64,000 bases of DNA from Burkholderia sp. OK233 (GCF_900230185.1 NZ_OCSR01000002.1:1488001-1552000); one strand, 5' to 3'; counted from the stretch's first letter, positions 48,183 through 57,190 are shown. Notes: generated from the letters alone by a model not told the origin. Numbers and translations: made by a program.

Positions 48183-49250
48183 TTACAGCGCGGCGACGAC
48201 CGCGTCGCCCATCGCCACGGTGCCGACCTGCTTGCAACCCGGGGTCAAAATGTCGCCCGTGCGGAAGCCCTGTTCCAGGACCTTTTTCACCGCGCTTTCA
48301 ATGCGATCCGCCTGCTCCGCTTTGTTCAGCGAATAGCGCAGCATCATCGCGGCCGACAGAATGGTTGCCAGCGGATTCGCCACGCCCTTGCCAGCGATAT
48401 CCGGTGCGGAACCGTGCGACGGCTCGTACAAGCCCTTGTTGTTCTTGTCGAGCGAGGCCGACGGCAGCATGCCGATCGAACCCGTCAGCATGGCGGCTTC
48501 GTCAGAGAGGATGTCGCCGAACATGTTGCCGGTCACGACCACGTCGAACGCCTTCGGCGCCTTGACCAGTTGCATCGCCGCGTTGTCCACGTACATGTGC
48601 GACAACTCGACATCAGCGTATTCCTTCGACACGTCGATCATCACGTCGCGCCAGAACTGCGACGTTTCGAGCACATTGGCCTTGTCCACGCTCGTCAGCT
48701 TCTTCTGGCGCTTTTGTGCGGCCTGAAACGCGACGTGCGCGATGCGGCGCACTTCGGGTTCCGAATAACGCATCGTGTCGAAACCTTCCTTCGCGCCTTC
48801 GAACAGCCCATCCGGCGACGAACGCACGCCGCGCGGCGCGCCGAAGTAGATGTCGCCGTTCAGTTCGCGCACGATCAGGATGTCGAGACCCGAAACGATC
48901 TCTTCCTTCAACGACGACGCGCCCGTCAGTTGCGGATAGCAGATCGCCGGACGGAAGTTCGCGAACAGCTGCAGGTGCTTGCGCAGACCGAGAATCGCCT
49001 GCTCGGGGCGCAGCGCGCGTTCGAGCGAGTCGTACTTCCAGTCGCCAACGGCGCCGAACAGGATCGCATCGGCTTCCTTCGCCAGTGCCAAAGTCGAATC
49101 AGGCAGCGGATGACCCTTCGCTTCGTAGCCCGCGCCGCCAACCGGCGCCTCTTCGAGTTCGAATTTTTCGCCGAGCACGTTCAGGACCTTGACGGCCTCC
49201 TTGACGATTTCGGGACCGATGCCGTCGCCCGGCAAGACTGCGATCTTCAT
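48183..49250 (-). CDS. leuB: 3-isopropylmalate dehydrogenase
   Basis: LeuB oxidatively decarboxylates 3-isopropylmalate in leucine synthesis. The 355-residue protein starts MKIAVLPGDGIGPEI and shows the substrate and metal sites in RELNGDIYFG, VDKANVLETSQFWRD and YVDNAAMQLV, and the NAD motif EPSHGSAPDIAGKG. Last gene of leuC-ecn-leuD-leuB; about 80 bases separate it from leuD. The asd transcription unit begins about 150 bases further on. Confidence 0.96.
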   Translation of the reverse strand: MKIAVLPGDGIGPEIVKEAVKVLNVLGEKFELEEAPVGGAGYEAKGHPLPDSTLALAKEADAILFGAVGDWKYDSLERALRPEQAILGLRKHLQLFANFRPAICYPQLTGASSLKEEIVSGLDILIVRELNGDIYFGAPRGVRSSPDGLFEGAKEGFDTMRYSEPEVRRIAHVAFQAAQKRQKKLTSVDKANVLETSQFWRDVMIDVSKEYADVELSHMYVDNAAMQLVKAPKAFDVVVTGNMFGDILSDEAAMLTGSIGMLPSASLDKNNKGLYEPSHGSAPDIAGKGVANPLATILSAAMMLRYSLNKAEQADRIESAVKKVLEQGFRTGDILTPGCKQVGTVAMGDAVVAAL

Positions 49251-49328
49251 GCGATTTCCTTGATGATTTTTCTTCGAGACTTCTGAGCTTGAGTGAGCGA
49301 GCCGTCGGGCTCTCAGGCTTGCAAGCCT

Positions 49329-49982
49329 TTAACCGACAATCCGATGCGCAAGCCACGGCTGCTTCGCGATCCGCTCGGCTTCGAACTGGCGAATCTTGTC
49401 AGCGTGACGCAGCGTGAGACCGATATCGTCGAAGCCGTTCAGCAGGCAATACTTGCGGAAGCCCGCCACTTCGAACGGATATTCAGCGCTGCCGTCAGAC
49501 GTACGTACGACTTGCCCTTCGAGGTCGATCGTCAGTTGGAAGCCGTTGAACGCGTACGTTTCATTGAACAGATGATCGACTTGCTGTTCGGTCAGCGCGA
49601 TCGGCAGCAGGCCGTTCTTGAAGCAGTTGTTGTAGAAAATATCGGCGAAGCTCGACGCGATGATCGCGCGGAAACCGTATTGCTGCAGCGCCCAAGGTGC
49701 GTGCTCACGCGAGCTGCCGCAACCGAAGTTCTTGCGCGCCAACAGCACCGACGCACCCTGATAACGCGGCTGATTCAGCACGAAGTCCGGATTCAGCGGA
49801 CGCTTCGAGTTGTCCTGGCCCGGCTCGCCGTGGTCGAGGTAACGCCATTCGTCGAACGCGTTCGGACCGAAACCCGTGCGCTTGATCGACTTCAGGAATT
49901 GCTTCGGAATGATCGCGTCCGTGTCGACGTTCTCGCGATCGAGCGGCGCCACGACGCCGGTGTGTACGATGAATTTATCCAT
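49329..49982 (-). CDS. leuD: 3-isopropylmalate dehydratase small subunit
   Basis: LeuD forms the swivelling domain of isopropylmalate isomerase with LeuC. The 217-residue protein has LDRENVDTDAIIPKQFL near the start and the active-site loop NFGCGSSREHAPWAL. The ATG at 49982 gives the usual MDKFIVHTGVVAPL start. A small entericidin-like lipoprotein gene lies between it and leuC. Confidence 0.95.
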   Translation of the reverse strand: MDKFIVHTGVVAPLDRENVDTDAIIPKQFLKSIKRTGFGPNAFDEWRYLDHGEPGQDNSKRPLNPDFVLNQPRYQGASVLLARKNFGCGSSREHAPWALQQYGFRAIIASSFADIFYNNCFKNGLLPIALTEQQVDHLFNETYAFNGFQLTIDLEGQVVRTSDGSAEYPFEVAGFRKYCLLNGFDDIGLTLRHADKIRQFEAERIAKQPWLAHRIVG

Positions 49983-50068
49983 GACGCTTGCGCCTGTTTC
50001 AAGACCGGGCGATGCGCGTGGCGGCCGGAAAGCCGCTCGCCGCATCGCCGGCAAAAATCAAAAACCGC

Positions 50069-50224
50069 TTATTTGTCAGCGTGATTGCTGATCGAATTGC
50101 CGAGGTGCGACATGTCCTCGCCAAATCCGTGCACCGTATTGCAGCCAGCCAGACCGAGCAATAGCCCGGCAAGGGTACCAAGTGCGAAGCGGCGCAGTAG
50201 AGTGGTGCGATTCATGTTCTTCAT
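50069..50224 (-). CDS. Entericidin-family small lipoprotein nested in the leu operon
   Basis: A 51-residue protein (start at 50224; ATGs at 50227 and 50215 are also in frame). It has a basic n-region with TLLRRF, a Leu/Gly/Ala core and a lipobox LAGC at about residue 28, so the mature lipoprotein is only about 24 residues (CNTVHGFGEDMSHLGNSI). Size, lipobox and the following NTVHGFGED segment match entericidin A/B-type membrane lipoproteins, some of which act as a bacteriolytic toxin-antidote pair. Only one copy is seen here. It starts within ten bases of the leuC stop, so it is co-transcribed with leucine genes. Confidence 0.8.
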   Translation of the reverse strand: MKNMNRTTLLRRFALGTLAGLLLGLAGCNTVHGFGEDMSHLGNSISNHADK

Positions 50225-50232
50225 CATGCGAT

Positions 50233-51642
50233 TTATCCAAGCTTGCGAATATCGACGAAATGCCCTTCGATAGCCGCTGCGGCAGCCATCGCGGGGCTCA
50301 CGAGGTGGGTACGGCCACCGGCGCCCTGGCGACCTTCGAAATTACGATTCGACGTGGACGCGCAACGCTCGCCCGGATCCAACCGATCGGCGTTCATGGC
50401 GAGACACATCGAGCAACCGGGCTCACGCCATTCGAAACCGGCATCAGTAAAGACCTTGTCCAGGCCTTCACGTTCCGCTTGCGCCTTCACCAGACCCGAA
50501 CCCGGCACGACCATGGCCAGACGGATGTTCGGTGCGACACGGCGGCCGAGCTTCTTCACGACGTAGGCCGCAGCGCGAATGTCTTCAATGCGCGCGTTGG
50601 TGCACGACCCGATGAAGATTTTATCCGGCTTGATGGATTCGATCGGCGCATTCGGTTCGAGCGCCATGTATTTCAGCGCGCGTTCCATTGCATCGCGCTT
50701 GACCGGGTCTTTTTCGCGCTCCGGATCCGGCACGCGGCCGTCCACGGCCGTGACCATTTCCGGCGACGTGCCCCACGTGACTTGCGGCACGATTTCCGCG
50801 GCGTTCAACTCAACCACGCGATCGAATTGCGCGCCTTCGTCCGACTTGAACTGCTTCCAGTACTCGACCGCGTGATCCCACTCGACGCCTGCCGGCGAGA
50901 AGGGACGGCCCTTCAGGTAGTCGACGGTGGTGTCGTCCACGGCGACCATGCCGGCGCGCGCGCCTCCTTCAATCGCCATGTTGCAGACCGTCATACGGCC
51001 TTCCATGGACAGCGCACGAATCGTCGAACCGCCGAATTCGATTGCGTAGCCTGTGCCGCCTGCCGTGCCGATTTTGCCGATGATCGCGAGCACGATGTCT
51101 TTCGCGGTACAGCCGCGCGGCAACGGGCCTTCGACCTTCACCAGCATATTCTTGCTCTTCTTCTGCAAGAGCGTTTGCGTAGCCAGCACGTGCTCGACTT
51201 CCGAAGTACCGATGCCGTGCGCCAGCGCACCGAACGCGCCGTGCGTGGACGTGTGCGAGTCGCCGCAAACAATGGTCATGCCCGGCAGCGTAGCGCCTTG
51301 CTCCGGCCCGATGATGTGCACGATGCCCTGACGCAGGTCGTTCATCTTGAACTGCGTGATGCCATAGGCGTCGCAGTTCGTGTCGAGCGTATCGACTTGC
51401 AGCTTGGAGACCGGATCGGCAATGCCGTGGCTGCGATCCGTGGTGGGGACGTTGTGGTCCGACACCGCCAGATTCGCGCTGATACGCCACACCGGACGCT
51501 CAGCCAGCTTCAGGCCTTCGAACGCCTGAGGGCTGGTGACTTCGTGCAGCAGGTGACGGTCGATATAGAGAATCGTCGTACCGTCTTCTTCCGTGTGGAT
51601 CACGTGTGTGTTCCACAATTTGTCGTAGAGAGTCTGTGCCAT
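50233..51642 (-). CDS. leuC: 3-isopropylmalate dehydratase large subunit
   Basis: LeuC carries the [4Fe-4S] cluster and isomerises isopropylmalate with LeuD. The 469-residue protein starts MAQTLYDKLWNTHVI and has cluster cysteines in IGSCTNARIED and CSMCLAMN, plus VCGDSHTSTHGAFGALA. I use the ATG at 51642, since the frame to 51819 adds non-homologous sequence. First gene of the leu operon, with a 300-base upstream region before the gltA terminator. Confidence 0.96.
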   Translation of the reverse strand: MAQTLYDKLWNTHVIHTEEDGTTILYIDRHLLHEVTSPQAFEGLKLAERPVWRISANLAVSDHNVPTTDRSHGIADPVSKLQVDTLDTNCDAYGITQFKMNDLRQGIVHIIGPEQGATLPGMTIVCGDSHTSTHGAFGALAHGIGTSEVEHVLATQTLLQKKSKNMLVKVEGPLPRGCTAKDIVLAIIGKIGTAGGTGYAIEFGGSTIRALSMEGRMTVCNMAIEGGARAGMVAVDDTTVDYLKGRPFSPAGVEWDHAVEYWKQFKSDEGAQFDRVVELNAAEIVPQVTWGTSPEMVTAVDGRVPDPEREKDPVKRDAMERALKYMALEPNAPIESIKPDKIFIGSCTNARIEDIRAAAYVVKKLGRRVAPNIRLAMVVPGSGLVKAQAEREGLDKVFTDAGFEWREPGCSMCLAMNADRLDPGERCASTSNRNFEGRQGAGGRTHLVSPAMAAAAAIEGHFVDIRKLG

Positions 51643-51947
51643 GGTATGCGGGGTAGGAATGACTGCGGGCTGACTGTGTCGGTCGATTATGCCACGCAGA
51701 ACCCCGCTTAGGGCCCATGAATCATGCAAAAAACCGATAAAAAACAGGGAGTTGGGTGGTAGTGACGATACCTGTATGGGTGTTACCCGGCAAGGGATTG
51801 CATGGCGTGCACGATGCAACGCCAGCCATGCTCAGGTGTTACCGCGACCTGGCGCTTCACGCGCCAAGAGGCGCAGCCACGCGCGCCCAGCCTCAGCTGA
51901 TTAAGCTCGAACCCCATTTGCCACACGCAGTTGCATGTATCCAAAAC
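51643..51947. other. Upstream region of leuC
   Basis: About 305 bases without a supported gene. On the minus strand CATAAT near 51690 could be a -10 but has no matching -35. An A/T-rich tract with two runs of six T (51730-51750) lies just upstream. I see no leucine-rich leader ORF and no SAM- or T-box-like structure. Confidence 0.35.
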
Positions 51948-51983
51948 AAAACGCCCCAACGGTCAACCCGTTGGGGCGTTTTT
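51948..51983 (-). terminator. Bidirectional terminator after gltA
   Basis: AAACGCCCCAACGG pairs with CCGTTGGGGCGTTT, giving T-runs on both strands. It lies about 65 bases after the gltA stop and insulates gltA from the leuC promoter region. Confidence 0.9.
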
Positions 51984-52047
51984 CATTCATCCAGCCTCAC
52001 GCATTTCACGGCCCTTTGGCGATAAAACGCGCCGAAAAGACTACCGC

Positions 52048-53349
52048 TTAGCGTTGCGTAATCGGCTTGGCTTCACGTTGCGTATCGCCGATGAACAGCT
52101 GACGCGGACGACCAATCTTCTGTTCCGGATCGGCGATCATTTCGTTCCACTGTGCAATCCAGCCGACCGTACGCGCCATCGCGAAGATACACGTGAACAT
52201 CGAGGTCGGGATGCCCAGCGCGCGCTGAACGATGCCCGAGTAGAAGTCGACGTTCGGGTACAGCTTGCGCGACACGAAGTATTCGTCTTCCAGTGCGATC
52301 TTTTCCAGCGCCATGGCCAGCTTGAACAGCGGGTCGTCGTGCAGGCCCAGCTCTTCCAGCACTTCGTGGCAGGTTTCGCGCATCAGCTTCGCACGCGGAT
52401 CGTAGTTCTTGTAGACGCGGTGACCGAAGCCCATCAGCTTCACACCCGAGTTCTTGTCCTTCACCTGCTTGATGAACTCAGGAATGTTGTCGACCGAGCC
52501 GATTTCTTCCAGCATGTTCAGTGCGGCTTCGTTCGCACCACCGTGCGCCGGGCCCCACAGGCAAGCGATACCGGCCGCGATACACGCGAACGGGTTAGCG
52601 CCCGACGAACCCGCCAGACGAACCGTCGACGTCGAGGCATTCTGTTCGTGGTCAGCGTGCAGGATCAGGATACGGTCGAGCGCGCGCACCAGCACGTCGT
52701 TGACCTTGTACTCTTCGCACGGGTTCGAGAACATCATGTGCATGAAGTTCGCGCTGTACGACAGGTCGTTCTTCGGGTACGCAAACGGCTGGCCGATGCT
52801 GTACTTGTAAGCCATTGCGACCAGCGTCGGCAGCTTCGCGATCATGCGAATGGCCGACACTTCACGGTGACGCGGATTGTTGATGTCGAGCGAGTCGTGA
52901 TAGAACGCCGACAGCGCGCCGACTGCAGCGACCAGAATCGCCATCGGGTGCGCGTCGCGACGGAAGCCACGGAAGAAGAAGTGCATCTGCTCATGCACCA
53001 TCGTGTGCTTCGTGACGGTGTTCACGAACTCGTCTTTCTGCTGCGCGTTCGGCAGTTCGCCCTTCAGCAGCAGGTAGCAGGTTTCGAGGAAGTCGGCGTT
53101 TTGCGCGAGGTTGTCGATCGGGTAGCCGCGATACAGCAGCTCGCCCTTGTCGCCGTCGATGTACGTGATCGCCGAATTGCACGCCGCCGTCGACATAAAG
53201 CCCGGGTCGTACGTGAACTTGCCGGTCTGGCCGTACAGTTTGCGGATGTCGATCACGTCCGGGCCGAGAGTGCCCTTGTAAATCGGCATTTCAACGCTCG
53301 GCGAATTGTCGCTGAACGATAGCGTGGCTTTAACATCTGACGGGGTCAT
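52048..53349 (-). CDS. gltA: Citrate synthase (type II, hexameric type)
   Basis: GltA condenses oxaloacetate and acetyl-CoA. The 433-residue protein has the long N-terminal domain of NADH-sensitive Gram-negative citrate synthases, catalytic His in ADHEQNASTSTVRL and GPAHGGANEAAL, and GFGHRVYKNYDPRA. It follows sdhE on the same strand, completing sdhC-sdhD-sdhA-sdhB-sdhE-gltA, the common betaproteobacterial order. It differs clearly from the shorter prpC product at 61-62 kb. Confidence 0.95.
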   Translation of the reverse strand: MTPSDVKATLSFSDNSPSVEMPIYKGTLGPDVIDIRKLYGQTGKFTYDPGFMSTAACNSAITYIDGDKGELLYRGYPIDNLAQNADFLETCYLLLKGELPNAQQKDEFVNTVTKHTMVHEQMHFFFRGFRRDAHPMAILVAAVGALSAFYHDSLDINNPRHREVSAIRMIAKLPTLVAMAYKYSIGQPFAYPKNDLSYSANFMHMMFSNPCEEYKVNDVLVRALDRILILHADHEQNASTSTVRLAGSSGANPFACIAAGIACLWGPAHGGANEAALNMLEEIGSVDNIPEFIKQVKDKNSGVKLMGFGHRVYKNYDPRAKLMRETCHEVLEELGLHDDPLFKLAMALEKIALEDEYFVSRKLYPNVDFYSGIVQRALGIPTSMFTCIFAMARTVGWIAQWNEMIADPEQKIGRPRQLFIGDTQREAKPITQR

Positions 53350-53432
53350 AGCACATCCTCAATCGAAGTATGGAAACAGGGTTTCGATAATTTGCACGCC
53401 TGGGAACAACGGACAAGCGGCGCTCAAGACGC

Positions 53433-53705
53433 TCAAGCGTTGCGCAGCAGCTCCAGCACCCGGATCACATCCGGGTCGGCAAGTTCGCCTTCCGGTTCCT
53501 TGCGCACGAGCAGCAAGTCCATCAGGTCGTTATCGCTCAGCTCGAGCAGGCGCGTGAGAGCGCCTACGTCGGCATCGCTGAGGTCATGCTCATATCGGCT
53601 GAAAAAACGTTCAAAGATCAGATCGTTTTCCAGCAGACCCCGCCGCGCACGCCAGCGAAGGCGCGCGCGGCGGAGAGGGTCGGACTGATGCGATGTTTCG
53701 TTCAT
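53433..53705 (-). CDS. sdhE: FAD assembly factor of succinate dehydrogenase (SdhE)
   Basis: SdhE helps attach FAD covalently to SdhA. The 90-residue protein has the family core RRARLRWRARRGLLENDLIFERFF, where the RGxxE motif (RRGLLEND) is the SdhA contact, and a helical C-terminus rich in Leu and Asp. The ATG at 53705 matches the family start, though no Shine-Dalgarno precedes it. The in-frame ATG at 53789 would add 28 residues encoded by a GC-rich inverted repeat, which I regard as leader RNA. It lies between sdhB and gltA. Confidence 0.88.
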   Translation of the reverse strand: MNETSHQSDPLRRARLRWRARRGLLENDLIFERFFSRYEHDLSDADVGALTRLLELSDNDLMDLLLVRKEPEGELADPDVIRVLELLRNA

Positions 53706-53755
53706 GTCAGTACGCGCTGGGCCGCCCCCGAGCGTACTGACCGCCCCCTCGGGGG
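53706..53755 (-). repeat. Overlapping inverted repeats in the sdhB-sdhE leader
   Basis: GTCAGTACGC (53706-53715) pairs perfectly with GCGTACTGAC (53732-53741), and CCCCCGAG (53725-53732) with CTCGGGGG (53748-53755). The pairs overlap at 53732 and interleave, so they cannot both form as simple nested stems. The first stem ends exactly at the sdhE ATG. The CCGAGGGGGC...CTCGGGGGC core resembles an extragenic palindrome that I recall as common in Burkholderiales. Confidence 0.65.
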
Positions 53756-53790
53756 GCAGCGAACGATAGGGAGCGTGGGGGTTGTTCATC

Positions 53791-54495
53791 CTAGACCGCG
53801 CGGCGAACCATCAATTCCTTGATCTTGCCAATCGCCTTGGTCGGGTTCAGGCCCTTCGGACAGACGTCGACGCAATTCATGATCGTATGGCAACGGAACA
53901 GACGGTACGGATCTTCCAGGTTGTCGAGGCGTTCACCCGTCGCTTCGTCGCGGCTATCGGCGATGAAACGATAGGCTTGCAGCAGACCAGCCGGGCCGAC
54001 GAACTTGTCCGGATTCCACCAGAAGCTCGGGCACGACGTGGAGCAGCTAGCACACAGAATACATTCGTACAGGCCGTCGAGCTCGTCGCGCTCTTCCGGC
54101 GACTGCAGACGTTCCTTTTCCGGCGGCGGCGTATCGTTGATCAGGTACGGCTTGATCGAGTGATACTGGTTGAAGAACTGCGTGAAGTCGCAGATCAGGT
54201 CACGCACGACGGGCAGGCCCGGCAGCGGACGCAGCACGATCTTCTGCGGCAGGTCGTTCATGTTCTGCAAGCAGGCCAGACCATTCTTGCCGTTGATGTT
54301 CATCGCGTCCGAACCGCACACGCCTTCGCGGCACGAACGACGGAACGACAAGGTTTCGTCCATCGCTTTCAGCTTGAGCAGCGCGTCGAGCAGCATGCGT
54401 TCGTGCGAGTCGATTTCGATCTCGTACGTTTGCATGCGCGGCGCTGCGTCCTTGTCCGGATCGTAGCGGTAAATTTCAAATGTACGCTTGGCCAT
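53791..54495 (-). CDS. sdhB: Succinate dehydrogenase iron-sulfur subunit
   Basis: SdhB relays electrons from SdhA FAD to quinone through three Fe-S clusters. The 234-residue protein shows the [2Fe-2S] cysteines in SCREGVCGSDAMNINGKNGLAC, the [4Fe-4S] motif CILCASCSTSCPSFWW and the [3Fe-4S]-type CHTIMNCVDVCPKGLNP. It lies about 25 bases downstream of sdhA. Confidence 0.96.
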   Translation of the reverse strand: MAKRTFEIYRYDPDKDAAPRMQTYEIEIDSHERMLLDALLKLKAMDETLSFRRSCREGVCGSDAMNINGKNGLACLQNMNDLPQKIVLRPLPGLPVVRDLICDFTQFFNQYHSIKPYLINDTPPPEKERLQSPEERDELDGLYECILCASCSTSCPSFWWNPDKFVGPAGLLQAYRFIADSRDEATGERLDNLEDPYRLFRCHTIMNCVDVCPKGLNPTKAIGKIKELMVRRAV

Positions 54496-54519
54496 TTCTG
54501 AATTCCTTTGACTTGTGCC

Positions 54520-56295
54520 TTAGAAGGTACGCGCTTTCGGCGGCACCGATTCGACGGTCAGCGGTTGCATCTGAACCGGCTTGTAGTCGAGGCGATCGCC
54601 TTCGCTGTACCACAGCGTATGGCGCAGCCAGTTTTCGTCGTCGCGATGTTCGAAGTCGTCTTGCGCGTGCGCGCCGCGGCTTTCCTTGCGCGCTTCGGCG
54701 GAAACCATCGTGGCGCGGGCCACTTCGATCAGGTTCTCCACTTCCAGCGCTTCAATACGTGCCGTGTTGAACACCTTCGACTTGTCTTTCAGGTAGATGT
54801 TGTCGACACGGTCAGCCACTTCGCGAATCCGCTCAACGCCTTCGGCCAGCAGCTTCGACGTGCGGAACACGCCGGCGTGCGCTTGCATCGTGGAACGGAT
54901 GTCGGCCGCGACAGTTTGCGAGTATTCGCCCGACGTGGACTTGTCCAGCTTGTTCAGACGAGCCAGCGAGAAATCGCCAGCGTCGGCCGGCAGCGGCTTG
55001 TGCTCCTTGATGTCCTTCACGTGCTTGACGATGTGGTTGCCGGCCGCGCGACCGAACACCACCAGGTCGAGCAGCGAGTTCGTGCCGAGACGGTTTGCGC
55101 CGTGCACCGACACGCACGAGCATTCGCCCACTGCGTAGAAACCGTTGACGACTTCCTTATGATCCCTCGACGTACCAACGACCTGGCCGTTGATGTTCGT
55201 CGGGATGCCACCCATTTGATAGTGGATGGTCGGCACAACCGGAATCGGCTCTTTAATACAGTCGACGTTCGCGAACTTCATGGCGATTTCGCGGATCGAC
55301 GGCAGACGCTTCATGATCGTCTCGGCGCCGATGTGCGACAGGTCGAGCAGCACGTGGTCCTTGTTCGGACCCACGCCACGGCCTTCCTTGATTTCCTGGT
55401 CCATCGAACGCGAAACGAAGTCGCGCGGCGCCAGATCCTTCAGCGTCGGCGCGTAGCGTTCCATGAAACGCTCGCCATTCGAGTTACGCAGAATGCCGCC
55501 TTCGCCACGCACGCCTTCAGTAATCAGCACGCCCGCGCCGGCCACGCCGGTGGGGTGGAATTGCCAGAATTCCATGTCTTGCAGTGCGATGCCCGAACGC
55601 GCAGCCATGCCCAGGCCGTCACCGGTATTGATGAACGCGTTTGTGGATGCTGCGAAGATCCGGCCTGCGCCGCCCGTAGCGAACAGCGTGGTCTTGCCTT
55701 CGAGGATATAAACGTCGCCGGTTTCCATTTCCAGCGCGGTCACGCCAAGCACGTCGCCGTCGGCGTCGCGGATCAGATCCAGCGCCATCCATTCAACGAA
55801 GAATTGCGTCTTGGCAGCAACGTTTTGCTGGTACAGCGTATGCAGCAGCGCGTGACCGGTACGGTCGGCGGCCGCGCAAGCGCGTTGCACCGGCTTTTCG
55901 CCGTAGTTGGCGGTGTGGCCGCCGAACGGGCGCTGGTAAATCGTGCCGTCTGCGTTGCGGTCGAACGGCATGCCGAAGTGTTCGAGCTCATACACGGCGT
56001 TCGGTGCTTCACGGCACATGAACTCGATCGCGTCCTGGTCGCCGAGCCAGTCGGAGCCCTTGATCGTGTCGTAGAAGTGGTAGTGCCAATTGTCTTCGCT
56101 CATGTTGCCGAGCGAGGCGCCGATGCCGCCTTGGGCAGCGACCGTGTGCGAACGCGTCGGGAACACCTTGGACAGCACGCAAACCGACAGACCGGCGCGC
56201 GCGAGTTGCAGCGAAGCGCGCATCCCCGAGCCGCCTGCGCCGACGATAACCACGTCAAACTTGCGACGCGGCAGAGAATTCTTGATTGCAGCCAT
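54520..56295 (-). CDS. sdhA: Succinate dehydrogenase flavoprotein subunit
   Basis: SdhA oxidises succinate to fumarate with covalently bound FAD. The 591-residue protein has the FAD motif VVIVGAGGSGMRASL, the covalent FAD His in TRSHTVAAQGGI, the active-site FHPTG and the conserved HGANRLGTNSLLD. The ATG at 56295 gives MAAIKNSLPRRKFD, the usual betaproteobacterial start. It follows sdhD by four bases. Confidence 0.96.
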   Translation of the reverse strand: MAAIKNSLPRRKFDVVIVGAGGSGMRASLQLARAGLSVCVLSKVFPTRSHTVAAQGGIGASLGNMSEDNWHYHFYDTIKGSDWLGDQDAIEFMCREAPNAVYELEHFGMPFDRNADGTIYQRPFGGHTANYGEKPVQRACAAADRTGHALLHTLYQQNVAAKTQFFVEWMALDLIRDADGDVLGVTALEMETGDVYILEGKTTLFATGGAGRIFAASTNAFINTGDGLGMAARSGIALQDMEFWQFHPTGVAGAGVLITEGVRGEGGILRNSNGERFMERYAPTLKDLAPRDFVSRSMDQEIKEGRGVGPNKDHVLLDLSHIGAETIMKRLPSIREIAMKFANVDCIKEPIPVVPTIHYQMGGIPTNINGQVVGTSRDHKEVVNGFYAVGECSCVSVHGANRLGTNSLLDLVVFGRAAGNHIVKHVKDIKEHKPLPADAGDFSLARLNKLDKSTSGEYSQTVAADIRSTMQAHAGVFRTSKLLAEGVERIREVADRVDNIYLKDKSKVFNTARIEALEVENLIEVARATMVSAEARKESRGAHAQDDFEHRDDENWLRHTLWYSEGDRLDYKPVQMQPLTVESVPPKARTF

Positions 56296-56299
56296 TCTT

Positions 56300-56668
56300 T
56301 TACACTCTCCAGAGAATCTGCGCAGCGTAGCCCGCACATGCGAGCAGCCAGACGATCGTCAGCGCTTGAAGAAACAGGCGCGTGCCAACGGGCTTCACAT
56401 AGTCCATCCAGATGTCGCGGATACCAACCCACGCGTGATAGAACAGCGACAGCAGCGTGACAAACGTGGCGAGCTTCATCCATTGCGTTGCAAAGATCGA
56501 GGCCCAACCGTCATACGAGAAATCGCGCGCGCCGAAGAACCACGCGAGCAGGATCACCGTGTAGACGGCCATGATGCAGGCGGTAATGCGCTGGGCGAGC
56601 CAGTCGCGCAGGCCGTAATGTGCGCCGACAACGAGACGCTTCGGACCGATTCGGTTATTAGCTGCCAT
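56300..56668 (-). CDS. sdhD: Succinate dehydrogenase membrane anchor subunit
   Basis: A 122-residue membrane protein with three helices and the haem or quinone-site region SLFYHAWVGIRDIWMDYV, as in SdhD. It anchors SdhAB with SdhC. The start is the ATG at 56668 (MAANNRIGPKRLVVGAHYGL), five bases from the end of sdhC. Confidence 0.92.
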   Translation of the reverse strand: MAANNRIGPKRLVVGAHYGLRDWLAQRITACIMAVYTVILLAWFFGARDFSYDGWASIFATQWMKLATFVTLLSLFYHAWVGIRDIWMDYVKPVGTRLFLQALTIVWLLACAGYAAQILWRV

Positions 56669-56672
56669 TTTT

Positions 56673-57089
56673 TTAGAATGCTCCGAAGAGTTTGAGCGCA
56701 AAAGCAATCGTCAGAAGCGACGAAACGACCAGCACCACGATGGAGGTTTGCTTGCCCTTCTCTTTAGTCGTGAGGCTGTGGCTCGTGTCCATGAACAGGT
56801 GACGGACACCGGCGCAGAAGTGGAACAGGAAGGCCCACGCGAGAACGAGCGTGATGAGCTTGACGATGATGTTGGAGAGGAAGCCCTTGAAGACTTCGAA
56901 ACTGAGTTCGGAAGTCAGGCTCTGATCAAAGAGGTACAGCAGGAACGGAAGAAAAACAAAAAGCAGACCACCGCTCAAGCGGTGCAAGATCGACACTCGC
57001 CCCGCTAGCGGGAGACGGTATGCCGTCAAAATCTGCCCGATACCGATGTTCCGGAATTCCGGCCTCGGTTTTTTTACGGCTTCAGCCAT
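56673..57089 (-). CDS. sdhC: Succinate dehydrogenase cytochrome b556 subunit
   Basis: A 138-residue membrane protein with three helices; SILHRLSGGLLFVFLP is the quinone-site signature and HFCAGVRHLFMD holds the likely haem ligand. First gene of sdhCDAB-sdhE-gltA. Upstream (57090-57190) is AT-rich, with GATATAAAAAGG and TAAAAT, but no clear promoter pair was identified. Confidence 0.94.
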   Translation of the reverse strand: MAEAVKKPRPEFRNIGIGQILTAYRLPLAGRVSILHRLSGGLLFVFLPFLLYLFDQSLTSELSFEVFKGFLSNIIVKLITLVLAWAFLFHFCAGVRHLFMDTSHSLTTKEKGKQTSIVVLVVSSLLTIAFALKLFGAF

Positions 57090-57190
57090 GCTAGACCCCT
57101 ACTATGTAGTCACACTAATCCGCAATTTTAGCGCCTTTTTATATCGCGCTGCAGCGAAAACCACCACAGGTCCGTTACAGCGTGCGCGAT

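Noticed and set aside
49300..49330. Short palindromes between leuD and leuB (AGGCTTGCAAGCCT and GAGCC/GGCTC)
   Set aside because: Stems are short and close to gene ends in an operon; no regulator or T-run supports a role.
51643..51819. Leucine leader peptide upstream of leuC
   Set aside because: I looked for a Leu-rich short ORF and an attenuator. The in-frame upstream extension of leuC is not Leu-rich, and no paired terminator/antiterminator was found.
53706..53789. N-terminal extension of SdhE to an ATG at 53789
   Set aside because: The added residues (SLPPEGAVSTLGGGPAR) translate an inverted repeat and are outside the SdhE family, so the ATG at 53705 is preferred.
54508..56460. A 650-codon plus-strand ORF opposite sdhA
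   Set aside because: sdhA is unambiguous on the minus strand; the antisense product is His/Arg/Val-rich and has no recognisable motif.
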